A stretch of 41,681 bases of DNA from Sulfitobacter sp. (GTDB lineage: Bacteria > Pseudomonadota > Alphaproteobacteria > Rhodobacterales > Rhodobacteraceae): assembly GCA_024636445.1 (NCBI GenBank), contig JAGXHE010000031.1, positions 1-41,681 of the forward strand, written 5' to 3'. Under the pieces are notes generated by a model. The model was given only the letters and a program-made list of their open reading frames with translations. It ran no database searches and had not been told where the DNA came from. This document shows positions 16,727 to 25,397 of the stretch, piece after piece. How positions within the stretch are numbered: the stretch's first letter is position 1; each line of letters starts with the position of its first letter. The translations under genes and the position numbers were made by a program.

Positions 16727-18154
16727 TCACGCCCAGCGCGAAAATCCAAACATCATGTAATCCCGCTGATAGACATCAGAAACGAGCGTCTCAACGCCGT
16801 CGTCATAGATATCTTTCAAGGTGAACGGGCCGGGCTCCGTCACTTGTGGCACCTGCGGTATATCTGTCAGTCCGATCTGCAAGGCCAACTGGCCCAGCTC
16901 AGCCTGCAGTTCCTCTTCGCGGATGATCCGGTCGGGCAAGACAAATTCGCCAAACCCCTGAACAGCTTGCGACTGCGTACACCATGCCGCATCGACACGG
17001 ATCGCGGTCTGACCCGCCAGATTGCCCTTGAGAAACTCCAGAAATGCTGTGAACGCCTTGTGATGCGCAGCCCGGCCATAGCTGGCATCGGGCGCATTTT
17101 CCGGAATCGGCAGACCATAGCGGCGGATCAGCGTCTGGCGCAGCGCGTCGTAACACGCAGGCCCCGGATTCAGGATACGGTAACAAAATGCGTGATGCGC
17201 CCGTGCCGCCGGATGACGCAGCACCGTAAAGCTGCGGTGACCACGATTGCGCCGCTTCCATTGGCGCAAGCTCTTTTGGTTCATCTTGCGCAGCAGATCA
17301 TCAGTCCCGACATCGTCCAGCGCGGCCATCCAATCATATATCTGTTCCTCCGGCCCGCTGCGCATCGGAAGATACAGCAGCGGCGTCTTCGCAGCCGCCA
17401 CATAGGTCGGGATCACCGGACCCCGCCGGGGTTCGAAGTTCGGTGTGCGCGTCAGGTTGAACCGGTCCAAACCGTTCAAAGCCTGCGCCATTTCATCGGC
17501 GTTGGTCACCTTTTCGCTGATCGGGCTGGGGTTTTGCTTTTTCAGGCTCTTGTCCAAACCCTCCAACCGGCTTTCAACGCCCAGATATGCAGCCAGACCG
17601 TTCATCACTTCGACGCTTTGCAGGTCTTCGTAGGCGACGTAAAACGCGGTCTGCCCCGTCACCTGCAACCGGTTCATCAGCATCACCTGAAAGGATTGCA
17701 GCGCCTCAAGGTGCGCCTCGAACTCCAACGCATCGAAAGCAGCCGCACCGGCCTTGCGGCGTTTGACGTCTGTCAGCTTCCACTGTCCCGTCGCCTGCGC
17801 GATCTTCCACGACACATAGCTGTCGACCGGATTGCGGTTCAACACGATCTTGGCGCATTTGGGGTCGTCCATTACCATGTCGAACACCCGCGGATCATGG
17901 TCATGAAAATAGCGAAACCCGCCCAGCCCGTCAGTTTCCTTGCGGATCACCTTGATCAGACCGTTGGGATCAGCATCGCGCGCAGATTGGGTCACGCCCA
18001 AAATCTCGGTTATGTTCGGATAGCCGATGAAGTGCGGATTGAACGCCTCGCCGTGGCAGGTGATGCCATCGAACGCGTTCAGGTTGGTTTCCAGAAAATT
18101 AGAGCCGGTGCGCATCTCGGCGAACACCACGAAATAGTCGAATTTATGCGCCAT
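16727..18154 (-). CDS. sulfotransferase with a second, degenerate sulfotransferase-like domain
   Basis: Sulfotransferases move sulfate from PAPS to a glycan or other acceptor. In this 475 aa protein the N-terminal half has the 5'-phosphosulfate loop, MRTGSNFLETNL (14-25), the 3'-phosphate loop, VLNRNPVDSYVSW (104-116), and the Stf0/NodH-like KKQNPSPISEK (205-215). The second half repeats the theme in weaker form: LLYLPMRSGPEEQ (259-271) in the place of the 5' loop and FTVLRHPAARAHHAFC (309-324) like the 3' loop of another sulfotransferase group. No signal peptide is seen, so it acts in the cytoplasm. Three bases separate it from the branching glycosyltransferase upstream. The sulfotransferase call is firm for the N-terminal half; the acceptor is unknown, and the C-terminal half may be inactive. 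Confidence 0.8.
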   Translation of the reverse strand: MAHKFDYFVVFAEMRTGSNFLETNLNAFDGITCHGEAFNPHFIGYPNITEILGVTQSARDADPNGLIKVIRKETDGLGGFRYFHDHDPRVFDMVMDDPKCAKIVLNRNPVDSYVSWKIAQATGQWKLTDVKRRKAGAAAFDALEFEAHLEALQSFQVMLMNRLQVTGQTAFYVAYEDLQSVEVMNGLAAYLGVESRLEGLDKSLKKQNPSPISEKVTNADEMAQALNGLDRFNLTRTPNFEPRRGPVIPTYVAAAKTPLLYLPMRSGPEEQIYDWMAALDDVGTDDLLRKMNQKSLRQWKRRNRGHRSFTVLRHPAARAHHAFCYRILNPGPACYDALRQTLIRRYGLPIPENAPDASYGRAAHHKAFTAFLEFLKGNLAGQTAIRVDAAWCTQSQAVQGFGEFVLPDRIIREEELQAELGQLALQIGLTDIPQVPQVTEPGPFTLKDIYDDGVETLVSDVYQRDYMMFGFSRWA

Positions 18155-18157
18155 CGT

Positions 18158-19855
18158 TTACCTTACCAAATAGGGTTTTCGCGGCGCTTCGGATTTTGTT
18201 TCGATCGCGCGCTCGACGGGGAAATCACCCATAAGATAGGGATGCATCCCCTGATTCTTGAGGTTCTGCAGGAACTGACCAAAGCCGTTGAGGTCGACCA
18301 TCTTCGGCACTTCGGACAGGCGGCGCTGCTGGGTCGGGCCGATCTCGTCCAGAATACCCTGAAGCGGCTCCATCGGGGCCTCAATGAACTCGGCCATCAT
18401 CCAGATTCGCACCCGCGCCTTGGTATAGGGCGAACGCAGCACATTCAGAAAATCGCTTTCGATCTTTTGCAGGGCCGCGGCCTCTTTGCGGATATCCATA
18501 AAGTTGCGGTTCGAGCGGAACAACGGCACCGCCCAGGCGCCGCTGATCACCGAGATTTGCGCGTTGGGGTCTTTGGCCATGCGCCAATTGATATCCTGAT
18601 TGTCGGCTGGCCCAAACTGAAAACACTGCCGCTCACCTCGGGTGTTCCAGATCAGATTGGTCAGAAACGCCGCCGCATTATAGTCGCGCAACAGGGGCGC
18701 TTCGCTCAGTGCGCCGTGAATCGTGGTCTGGCTTTCGGCGAAATGGGCACGCTCGGGTGCGAACAGATGTCCGTGCACCCGTGCCCCCGTGGATTTGGCC
18801 AGCCACGGCTCAAAATTTTCGAACACTTCGCTGAAACCGCAGAACACTGAATAGGGCGCTGCCGTCACGCCGTTTTCCCAGTCTTCGTTGGGAAAGCGGC
18901 TTTGCATATATAGTCCCGGCCTCCCGCGTGTCCGCCTGTCCACCGCCTTGGCAAAGATGCGGTCGATCTTGCCGGGGTTCGGCTCGGTCCGTTTCATCGC
19001 GCCTGCGGGATCGGTCAGAAATGCCTCGTAGAGGCGGTCTGCATGAGGCCAGATCTTGCGCGCGACAAAGCAGTCGGACCGGCGCAGCAGTTGCAGATGG
19101 TCATCGTAAAAAATATGCGGTTTGCCCTGAAAATCGAACTTCGACAGAGTCAGCGAGCGGCTTTCGATCTTGATCGCGTATTGCCGTGCCAGCGTCTGGA
19201 AATAGCTTTCGTCGGGAATCCAGACCTGACGGAAGAACCTGTCGTATTCGGCTCGGTCTGGATCTTGAAGGATGGCCGAGAGCGTCTGACGTGTGAGACA
19301 CCACCATTGCGACCCCATATGCGGCGTCAGCCCGTTCGGCATCTTGCGCCGCAACCGGAACAAGCGCTGGAACTCGACGTATTTGTCGAACAAAAAGCGG
19401 TTGCGCTTCCACGAGAAAGGAAAGCGCAGCGTAAATCGTTCGTGGTCCAGACCGCCCACTGTCCACGGCACATCGGCGGTTGTGGCACTTTCGATGAAAT
19501 CGGTCTGCGGGCGCTCTTCGAGGTACTCTATCAACTCTTCGACCGGGCGCAGCGGCAGGCAGGACCCGGATGCCAGGTAAACATGCCGCACGTCGCGGAA
19601 CCGTTCCAACATCAGTTCCGATGCGGATTGCGATGCGGCCACGATGCCCCAGGTTCCCCATTCACAGCGGTAGCGTCTGCTGAATTCCAGGTTCTTTACG
19701 TCTGACAACGACGCGACAAAGCGTTCGTAGATCTTGCGCGACACGCCCTTGTCCACGTGAATGACCACCGGACACCCCGCCGCTGACCAATGGCGCGCGG
19801 CCTGTTCGGCACGGCCCAGCGCGGTGTGGACCAGCATGATGATCCCCACGCTCAC
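18158..19855 (-). CDS. GT14-type (core-2/I-branching) glycosyltransferase with unknown C-terminal domain
   Basis: This protein resembles beta-1,6-N-acetylglucosaminyltransferases or xylosyltransferases of family GT14. In the 565 aa protein, residues 1 to about 280 carry the family marks: IIMLVHTALGRAEQAARHW, IHVDKG, CEWGTWGIVAASQSASELML, ASGSCLPLRPVEEL, GSQWWCLTRQTL and WIPDESYFQTLA. Residues about 290-565 form a separate domain I do not recognise, soluble and rich in aromatic residues. No signal peptide or membrane helix is evident. Its ATG overlaps the stop of the glycosyltransferase before it (ATGA type, 4 bases), and the sulfotransferase follows after 2 bases. Sugar donor and acceptor are unknown. 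Confidence 0.8.
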   Translation of the reverse strand: MSVGIIMLVHTALGRAEQAARHWSAAGCPVVIHVDKGVSRKIYERFVASLSDVKNLEFSRRYRCEWGTWGIVAASQSASELMLERFRDVRHVYLASGSCLPLRPVEELIEYLEERPQTDFIESATTADVPWTVGGLDHERFTLRFPFSWKRNRFLFDKYVEFQRLFRLRRKMPNGLTPHMGSQWWCLTRQTLSAILQDPDRAEYDRFFRQVWIPDESYFQTLARQYAIKIESRSLTLSKFDFQGKPHIFYDDHLQLLRRSDCFVARKIWPHADRLYEAFLTDPAGAMKRTEPNPGKIDRIFAKAVDRRTRGRPGLYMQSRFPNEDWENGVTAAPYSVFCGFSEVFENFEPWLAKSTGARVHGHLFAPERAHFAESQTTIHGALSEAPLLRDYNAAAFLTNLIWNTRGERQCFQFGPADNQDINWRMAKDPNAQISVISGAWAVPLFRSNRNFMDIRKEAAALQKIESDFLNVLRSPYTKARVRIWMMAEFIEAPMEPLQGILDEIGPTQQRRLSEVPKMVDLNGFGQFLQNLKNQGMHPYLMGDFPVERAIETKSEAPRKPYLVR

Positions 19856-20862
19856 GCCCAGTTGCCTTTCGACATCAGGCCCAGAATCTCAAGCTGCCGC
19901 CAGTTGATGTATTTCTCCGACCATTTGCACCACAGATCGGGATCGTCCTTCAGGCTTTCGGCATAGGCCTTGTATTCCACCGACGCGCTATAGTGTTGGC
20001 CCCTACTCAATTCCTCAGCGGCTTTTGACGTGAAGGTGTCCAGGAATTTGGCGTGGAGCAGAACGCCGCTGGCTTTTTCCCCGCCCCATTCGTCGTAGAC
20101 CTGGTTTAACCCGCGCGGCAGCAGCATGTGGGTGGAACTGACATAAGCGTATTTCTTATTCCACTTGACCAATGGCACCTTGTTGAGCGCAGGCGCATTC
20201 TCGGGCTGGTCAGGGAAAAACACACGGGCGCGCGGGCCACCCTGAATCCACAGGTTGCCGAATTTGCGATTGCGCGACATCGAGTAGTTGCCGCTATCGA
20301 ACCAACCCGCAATCTCGATCGGGTTCTGACCCTGACTATACGGATGCGCATCCAGACGTCCCTTTGGGTACATGTCCAGCAACATGGCGCTGAACGATTT
20401 GATCGAGGACGCATCCAGCCAGTCGGTCAGCGCCCGCAGGGGCCGCGTGTCACAGAACGGATAGATCAGGAACTCATCGGGATCGACGGTCAGACACCAG
20501 TGCCCGTGGGCATGTTTCATCTGCAGCCAGTTCAGCCAGTCGACGCCAAAACGCGATCTTTTGTAACTGGCGCTGGACGTCCACACCGACACGTCGGGCT
20601 GCTCTGCCAGATATTCGGCCGAGCCGTCGGTGCTGTCGTTGTCGACGATCAAGAAATGGTTGATCCCTTGATCGCGATAGTAGTCCAGAAAATACGGAAG
20701 GCGGATCTTTTCGTTCCGCTGGGTCGAAAACAGCAGCAGGTCATTGGGTCGGATCGTGTCAGTGCGGTCGGCTACACGGGACAGTTCACGCCGTTTGCGA
20801 AAGGCACGGATCAGCCATCGCTTGCGCTGCAACCTGAGTCTGTATGACTGCCAGACGCCCAA
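19852..20862 (-). CDS. glycosyltransferase, GT2-like (GT-A fold)
   Basis: The 336 aa protein has a GT-A fold pattern: NDLLLFSTQRNEKIRLPYFL, then IVDNDSTDGSAEYL for the nucleotide-binding start, and DPDEFLIYP as the metal-binding DxD-type site. These are marks of the Glyco_tranf_2_4 / GT92-like group. The start is TTG at 20862: no ATG or GTG exists upstream before the in-frame TAG at 20908-20910, and AAGG lies about 10 bases before it. The basic N-terminus (RLRLQRKRWLIRAFRKRRE) may contact the membrane. It is the first of three tightly packed minus-strand genes ending in the sulfotransferase. Sugar specificity cannot be read. Confidence 0.78.
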   Translation of the reverse strand: MGVWQSYRLRLQRKRWLIRAFRKRRELSRVADRTDTIRPNDLLLFSTQRNEKIRLPYFLDYYRDQGINHFLIVDNDSTDGSAEYLAEQPDVSVWTSSASYKRSRFGVDWLNWLQMKHAHGHWCLTVDPDEFLIYPFCDTRPLRALTDWLDASSIKSFSAMLLDMYPKGRLDAHPYSQGQNPIEIAGWFDSGNYSMSRNRKFGNLWIQGGPRARVFFPDQPENAPALNKVPLVKWNKKYAYVSSTHMLLPRGLNQVYDEWGGEKASGVLLHAKFLDTFTSKAAEELSRGQHYSASVEYKAYAESLKDDPDLWCKWSEKYINWRQLEILGLMSKGNWA

Positions 20863-20910
20863 CCTGTTGGCCCTTTCCCTGCCGAAAAATATCCGGCCTC
20901 TTCCCGCCTA

Positions 20911-22143
20911 TCAAAGCGATGTTAACACGATGTTGAAGTGATCGGACCAGTCCGGTGCTTGAAAAGGTGTTTTTTTCCGCGCCTGTGGCTCTGCTCCAGC
21001 CATATCTTTTATCGTGTTTTCCCACAGATACCGATCATCTTCGCGCGCGTAAACGGGAATATTTCCAAGGATTTCGCGGATAACGGTCAGTTCATTCGCC
21101 AACACCGGCACGCCCAGCGCCGCCGCCTCTACCGGAGGTAGGCCATACCCTTCGGTAAAGCTGGGAAAGAGCAATCCACAAGACCCCGCAATCAACGCGG
21201 CAATGGCCCCGTCCGGCAGGCCCGCGCGTTCGATCACCTTGCCATCGGTGCGGGCATCCAGACGGGCGAACACCGCCTCGTTGTTCCAGCCACGCGAACC
21301 GCAGATCAGCAGGGTCGGAGCATCGGGGCCCATTGCATCCCACAGGTCCAGCAACAGCGCGTGGTTCTTGCGCGGCTCGATGGTGCCCACGCTGATGAAG
21401 TATGGACCAGACGGCGGCAAATCATCGGGCACCATGTCAGGCTCTGGCGTGGTCAGATCATTTCCCAGATGTGCAACGATACCCTCGGGGACCGCGCCCC
21501 ACTCGGACATGACCCGCGCGGTGCGCTCAAGCGTGTCGGCGGAATTGCAGATGATCACATCGGCATGGGCCTGCACGCGGCGCATCTTGTCTCGAAACGG
21601 TTCAATCGTTTCGACACGCTGGTATTGCGGGAATTCCAACGGGATCACGTCATGGATAAAGACAGCAACGCGGCCACCCAGCCCGGCCGTTGCGTGCAGC
21701 ACCCGATCAGTCAGGTTCGAATGCCCGATGTTCAGATAGTTGGTGCCCTGCGGCAAGTGTTTGCGCAGCATCGCGGCCAGCCCGCGCGGCAGTGTCCGTG
21801 CCACAGCCAACCGCCGCACATCGCTCAGCGCGCCCCGCTGCACGCCTGTCAGCCCACGCGTCAAGCGCGACATCAGATCGGGCGCAGACCACGACACCGC
21901 GCCATTCAAACGCTCGGCCAGCGCTGACATGCCGGAGCGGTCCAGCAGGACATACCCCAGCGGAGTGCGCACCAGCCCAAAGGCGGGCACGTCATCGACA
22001 AGCAGCCGGCGCAAATAGGCCATTTCGACACGATCCACGCCCGTCGGAACACGGCCAGCCCGACGCACAAGACGCGTCAGATCCAGCAGGCGTGCTGGCG
22101 GGTTATTTGTCAAAATGACCAGTTTGGTGCCACTTCCAGGCAT
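20911..22143 (-). CDS. glycosyltransferase family 4 (GT-B fold)
   Basis: The 410 aa protein has the GT-B layout. Its N-terminal domain contains TGVDRVEMAYLRRLL and VAVFIHDVIPLEFP. The C-terminal donor-binding domain has FISVGTIEPRKNHALLLDLW, LLICGSRGWNNEAVFARL and the E-x7-E region, FPSFTEGYGLPPVEAAALGVPVLA. It is retaining, probably transferring a hexose or deoxyhexose onto a growing glycan. The longest start, ATG 22143, overlaps galE by 41 bases. A TTG at 22113 would match the family start (LTNNPPARLLDLTRLVRRAG) and cut the overlap to 11 bases, so the true start is uncertain. Confidence 0.82.
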   Translation of the reverse strand: MPGSGTKLVILTNNPPARLLDLTRLVRRAGRVPTGVDRVEMAYLRRLLVDDVPAFGLVRTPLGYVLLDRSGMSALAERLNGAVSWSAPDLMSRLTRGLTGVQRGALSDVRRLAVARTLPRGLAAMLRKHLPQGTNYLNIGHSNLTDRVLHATAGLGGRVAVFIHDVIPLEFPQYQRVETIEPFRDKMRRVQAHADVIICNSADTLERTARVMSEWGAVPEGIVAHLGNDLTTPEPDMVPDDLPPSGPYFISVGTIEPRKNHALLLDLWDAMGPDAPTLLICGSRGWNNEAVFARLDARTDGKVIERAGLPDGAIAALIAGSCGLLFPSFTEGYGLPPVEAAALGVPVLANELTVIREILGNIPVYAREDDRYLWENTIKDMAGAEPQARKKTPFQAPDWSDHFNIVLTSL

Positions 22144-23089
22144 CGGCGATCATCGTGTTCAGGTTGGAACGGTCCGGCTGCCAGCCCAATTCAGCCTCGG
22201 CGCGGGTCGAGCCCGACACCAGTTTGGTCGCATCACCGGCACGCCGTGCGCCTTCGTTGAACGGCACCTCGCGGTTGGTCACGGCACGCGACTGGTCGAT
22301 CACCTCGCGCACGGAAAATCCGCTGCCGGTGCCCAGGTTGAACACGCGGCTGCCCTTGCCATCCTGAAGCCATTTCAGACCCAGCACATGCGCATCCACC
22401 AGATCGCAAACATGCACGTAATCACGGATGCAGGTGCCGTCGGGCGTGTCGTAATCGGTGCCGAAAATGGTCAGCGCATCACGCTTGCCGTCAATCGCGT
22501 CCAGCATCAGCGGGATCAGGTGCGTCTCGGGTTGGTGAAATTCGCCCACTTCGCCTTCCGGGTCGGCACCGGCGACGTTGAAATAGCGGTAGATCACATG
22601 CCTCAGACCATGCGCCGCCTCGAAGTCGCGCAGGATGTCTTCGATCGCGCGCTTGGACGCGCCATAGGCGTTGATCGGATACTGCGCGCTGTTTTCATCC
22701 AGCACCACGTTGTCCTGATCGCCGTAGGTGGCGCAGGTGGATGAGAACACAAAATTCATGCAGGCCGCATCTACGGCCGCTTCGATCAGGTTCAGCGAAC
22801 CGCCAACGTTGTTGTGCCAGTAGCGACCGGGCTGCGACATGCTTTCGCCGACCTGGCTGAGCGCTGCAAAATGCATGACCGCAACCGGCTGGTATTTGGC
22901 GAAAACCTCGTCCAGTCGCGAACGATCCAAAAGATCGCCCTGTTCAAAGGGGCCAAATTTGACGGCGTCCTGCCAGCCGGTCACCAGATTGTCGTAAGTG
23001 ACGGGCACAAAACCCGCGTTGCGCAAAGCTTTGCAGGCGTGCGCGCCGATATAGCCCGCGCCGCCTGTTACCAATACGTGATTGTCCAC
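22103..23089 (-). CDS. galE: UDP-glucose 4-epimerase
   Basis: GalE interconverts UDP-glucose and UDP-galactose and supplies precursors for surface polysaccharides. The 328 aa protein has the NAD-binding VTGGAGYIGAHACKALRNAG (7-26), the catalytic Ser/Thr region FSSTCATYGDQDN, the Tyr-x3-Lys pair in NAYGASKRAIE, and the C-terminal VFNLGTGSGFSVREVI. It lies 19 bases downstream of galU and overlaps the GT4 gene, so the three form one unit in which nucleotide sugars are made and used. Confidence 0.95.
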   Translation of the reverse strand: MDNHVLVTGGAGYIGAHACKALRNAGFVPVTYDNLVTGWQDAVKFGPFEQGDLLDRSRLDEVFAKYQPVAVMHFAALSQVGESMSQPGRYWHNNVGGSLNLIEAAVDAACMNFVFSSTCATYGDQDNVVLDENSAQYPINAYGASKRAIEDILRDFEAAHGLRHVIYRYFNVAGADPEGEVGEFHQPETHLIPLMLDAIDGKRDALTIFGTDYDTPDGTCIRDYVHVCDLVDAHVLGLKWLQDGKGSRVFNLGTGSGFSVREVIDQSRAVTNREVPFNEGARRAGDATKLVSGSTRAEAELGWQPDRSNLNTMIADAWKWHQTGHFDK

Positions 23090-23108
23090 TTGGTTCCCCC
23101 GGTCCGCG

Positions 23109-24002
23109 TTATTCTGCGGCCTTTTCCATGTTCACGATGTCATGGATGTAAGCTGACAGGTCATCACGCAGCTCTTCACGGGCCAAGCCAAACGAAACCG
23201 TGGCCTGCAAGAAGCCGGACTTTGATCCGCAATCGAACCGTTGCCCGCGGAAACGGAAACCGTAAACGGGATTGTCTTGCGAAATTTCGTCTGCAATCGC
23301 GTCGGTCAGCTGAATTTCACCACCTGCACCAGATTTGATCTTGTTGAGGTTGGTCAACACATTGGGGGACAGGATATAGCGGCCGATAACCGCAAGGTTC
23401 GAAGGGGCTGTCCCAGGCGCGGGCTTTTCGACCATGCTTTTGACCTTTACCAGATCGCCCATGTCTTCGCTGATCTCCAGAACACCGTAGGACGACGCCT
23501 TTTCGGGCGGCACTTCCATTGCGGCGACCATGCTGCCACCGGTTTCCTGATAGGCTTCTACCATCTGCTGCAAACATGGCTTTTCGGCAGCGATGACATC
23601 GTCGGGCAGGATAACGGCAAAGGGTTCATCGCCGATCAGTCGGCGGGCGCACCAGACCGCGTGACCAAGCCCCAGCGCCTTGTGTTGCCGGATATAGGCG
23701 ATAGCGCCTGAATCCATATTGGTGGCCTTGAGGACTTCCAGAAGTTCAGTCTTGCCCTTCTTTCGCAATTCCTGCTCAAGCTGGGGGGCGTGGTCAAAAT
23801 AATCCTCGAGCGCACCCTTGCCGCGAGACGTCACAAAAATAAATTCTTTTATACCGGCAGCCCGCGCTTCGTCGATCGCATACTGGATCAGCGGGCGGTC
23901 AACCAAAGTCATAATCTCTTTCGGGACCGATTTGGTAGCCGGCAAAAACCGCGTGCCCATTCCCGCCACTGGAAAAATGGCTTTAGTTACTTTTCTACGC
24001 AT
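23109..24002 (-). CDS. galU: UTP--glucose-1-phosphate uridylyltransferase
   Basis: GalU makes UDP-glucose from UTP and glucose 1-phosphate. The 297 aa protein has the nucleotidyltransferase start, KAIFPVAGMGTRFLPATKSV, followed by PKEIMTLVDRPLIQYAIDEA, then LGLGHAVWCARRLIGDEPF, VILPDDVI and the C-terminal YGFRFRGQRFDCGSKSGFL. All are typical. The 162 bases upstream (24003-24164) hold no gene and probably its promoter, so galU likely opens the galU-galE-GT4-GT2-GT14-sulfotransferase unit. Confidence 0.95.
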   Translation of the reverse strand: MRRKVTKAIFPVAGMGTRFLPATKSVPKEIMTLVDRPLIQYAIDEARAAGIKEFIFVTSRGKGALEDYFDHAPQLEQELRKKGKTELLEVLKATNMDSGAIAYIRQHKALGLGHAVWCARRLIGDEPFAVILPDDVIAAEKPCLQQMVEAYQETGGSMVAAMEVPPEKASSYGVLEISEDMGDLVKVKSMVEKPAPGTAPSNLAVIGRYILSPNVLTNLNKIKSGAGGEIQLTDAIADEISQDNPVYGFRFRGQRFDCGSKSGFLQATVSFGLAREELRDDLSAYIHDIVNMEKAAE

Positions 24003-24164
24003 ACTCTGTCCCCATAATATCCGCCCTGACTGCTGCCGGGCGCCTAAATCCGCAAAAACTTGCCCAAATTATTGAACGACTTGGGCCTCAATCAATGCGG
24101 CGTGCACAACCTCTGAGCCGTGCAACTGTCTGCTATTGCGAATATGCCCGAAATTCCACCTCTT

Positions 24165-25397
24165 TCAAACCGGCTCGTCACGGATATTTGCAATTCTGGC
24201 AACTTCTGCGGAAGACCGCTTAGCAAAGCGCCAAAATCGCAGCGCGGTTTCGCTGCGGTCGCTTTTCCCGTAAATTCCTCCGCATTGTTCCCAATATCCA
24301 TCCGGGTGAAAACGAGCCTGATGATACAACGCGGTATGTGACAGGATGACAACGGTAACAGTTTCGCCGTCTTTCACCCGGTGCCGCGCTTCGGTTCTGG
24401 CTTTTGCAGCACCGATTCTACGCGCGCCGATATAGACAGCGGGCAAGGTCCGAGGTTCGATTCGCTTGAACGGGGCTGCGGGCGTTTCAGCGACCGAACC
24501 TTCCCCAATCTCCCGCACTTTGCCTTCGCCATAGCCCTGATCCAGTCGCCCAAGCAGCCGGGTGACTGCGCGCGGCTCGATATAGCCACCCACCATCAAC
24601 CGCAGCGCCCGCCTACGCTCAGAGGCGCGGATGCCTTGCCAATGGTTCTGGCGTTGCTCTTGCGGAATGAACTTGCGCTGAAACACCGCCCAGCTGGCAC
24701 CGATGTCGAACAGATCGGTCGGCACGCGATCAGCGCGCCGCCGGGTGTTCGCGGCAAAGCCGTGATGCACCTGCGCAAGCGGCACGATGGCGCACGCATA
24801 TCCGGCCCTGCCCAGCCGCATGTTAAGGTCGGTCTCGTCCAGATAATAGTGATAGGCCGGATCGAAACCGCCCATGTCCACCAGCACATCGCGGCGCACC
24901 GCCATATTGGTGCCTTCGGTCTTGGCACAGCGGTCCGGCGTGGGGTGCACGACGACCGGCTCCATCCCCACAATCGGCAAATCCGCTGCATCGCCCAGCG
25001 CGCTCAGGGTCCGCCCCTGCCATTGATACGAGATACCGTTGCGCCCGCGCACAAAACCGCCCGCAACGACAACGTCGTTTTGCTGCATCGCACCCACAAG
25101 ATGGGACAGCCACGTGGGTTCGGGCACCGCATCATCGTCAACAAAGGCAACTATCTCGCCCGCGGCCGCATTGATACCCACATTACGCGCCGCCGAGATG
25201 TTCGCCGCGTCAAACCCGATGATCCTGATCTGACCGGCGAAGGTCAGCGCCTGCGCTGCTGCAACGCCAGCAGGATCGGCCACCACCACGATCTCGAACG
25301 GATCATAGTGCAGCTGCATACACCCGGTCAGGCACAGGCTCAGCGCATCCGGTCGACCGCGGCTGACAATCACCACGCTGACCGGCGGTCGGGTCAT
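24165..25397 (-). CDS. glycosyltransferase family 2
   Basis: An inverting GT-A glycosyltransferase of 410 aa: VSVVIVSRGRPDALSLCLTG at the N-terminus, the FVDDDAVPEPTWL metal site, and YHYYLDETDLNMRLGRAGY in the acceptor region. After residue about 300 there is an extension of about 110 residues (GARRIGAAKARTEARHRVKD, then TALYHQARFHPDGYWEQCGG) without a recognised domain. The start at 25397 overlaps the kdsB stop as ATGA; the longer open frame upstream is shadow of kdsB. It is downstream of cysQ and kdsB. Substrate unknown. Confidence 0.85.
   Translation of the reverse strand: MTRPPVSVVIVSRGRPDALSLCLTGCMQLHYDPFEIVVVADPAGVAAAQALTFAGQIRIIGFDAANISAARNVGINAAAGEIVAFVDDDAVPEPTWLSHLVGAMQQNDVVVAGGFVRGRNGISYQWQGRTLSALGDAADLPIVGMEPVVVHPTPDRCAKTEGTNMAVRRDVLVDMGGFDPAYHYYLDETDLNMRLGRAGYACAIVPLAQVHHGFAANTRRRADRVPTDLFDIGASWAVFQRKFIPQEQRQNHWQGIRASERRRALRLMVGGYIEPRAVTRLLGRLDQGYGEGKVREIGEGSVAETPAAPFKRIEPRTLPAVYIGARRIGAAKARTEARHRVKDGETVTVVILSHTALYHQARFHPDGYWEQCGGIYGKSDRSETALRFWRFAKRSSAEVARIANIRDEPV

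Noticed and set aside
16844-18850. Open frame of 668 codons on the plus strand
   Set aside because: It runs antisense across two real genes (sulfotransferase and GT14 transferase), and the composition is His/Arg-rich shadow type.
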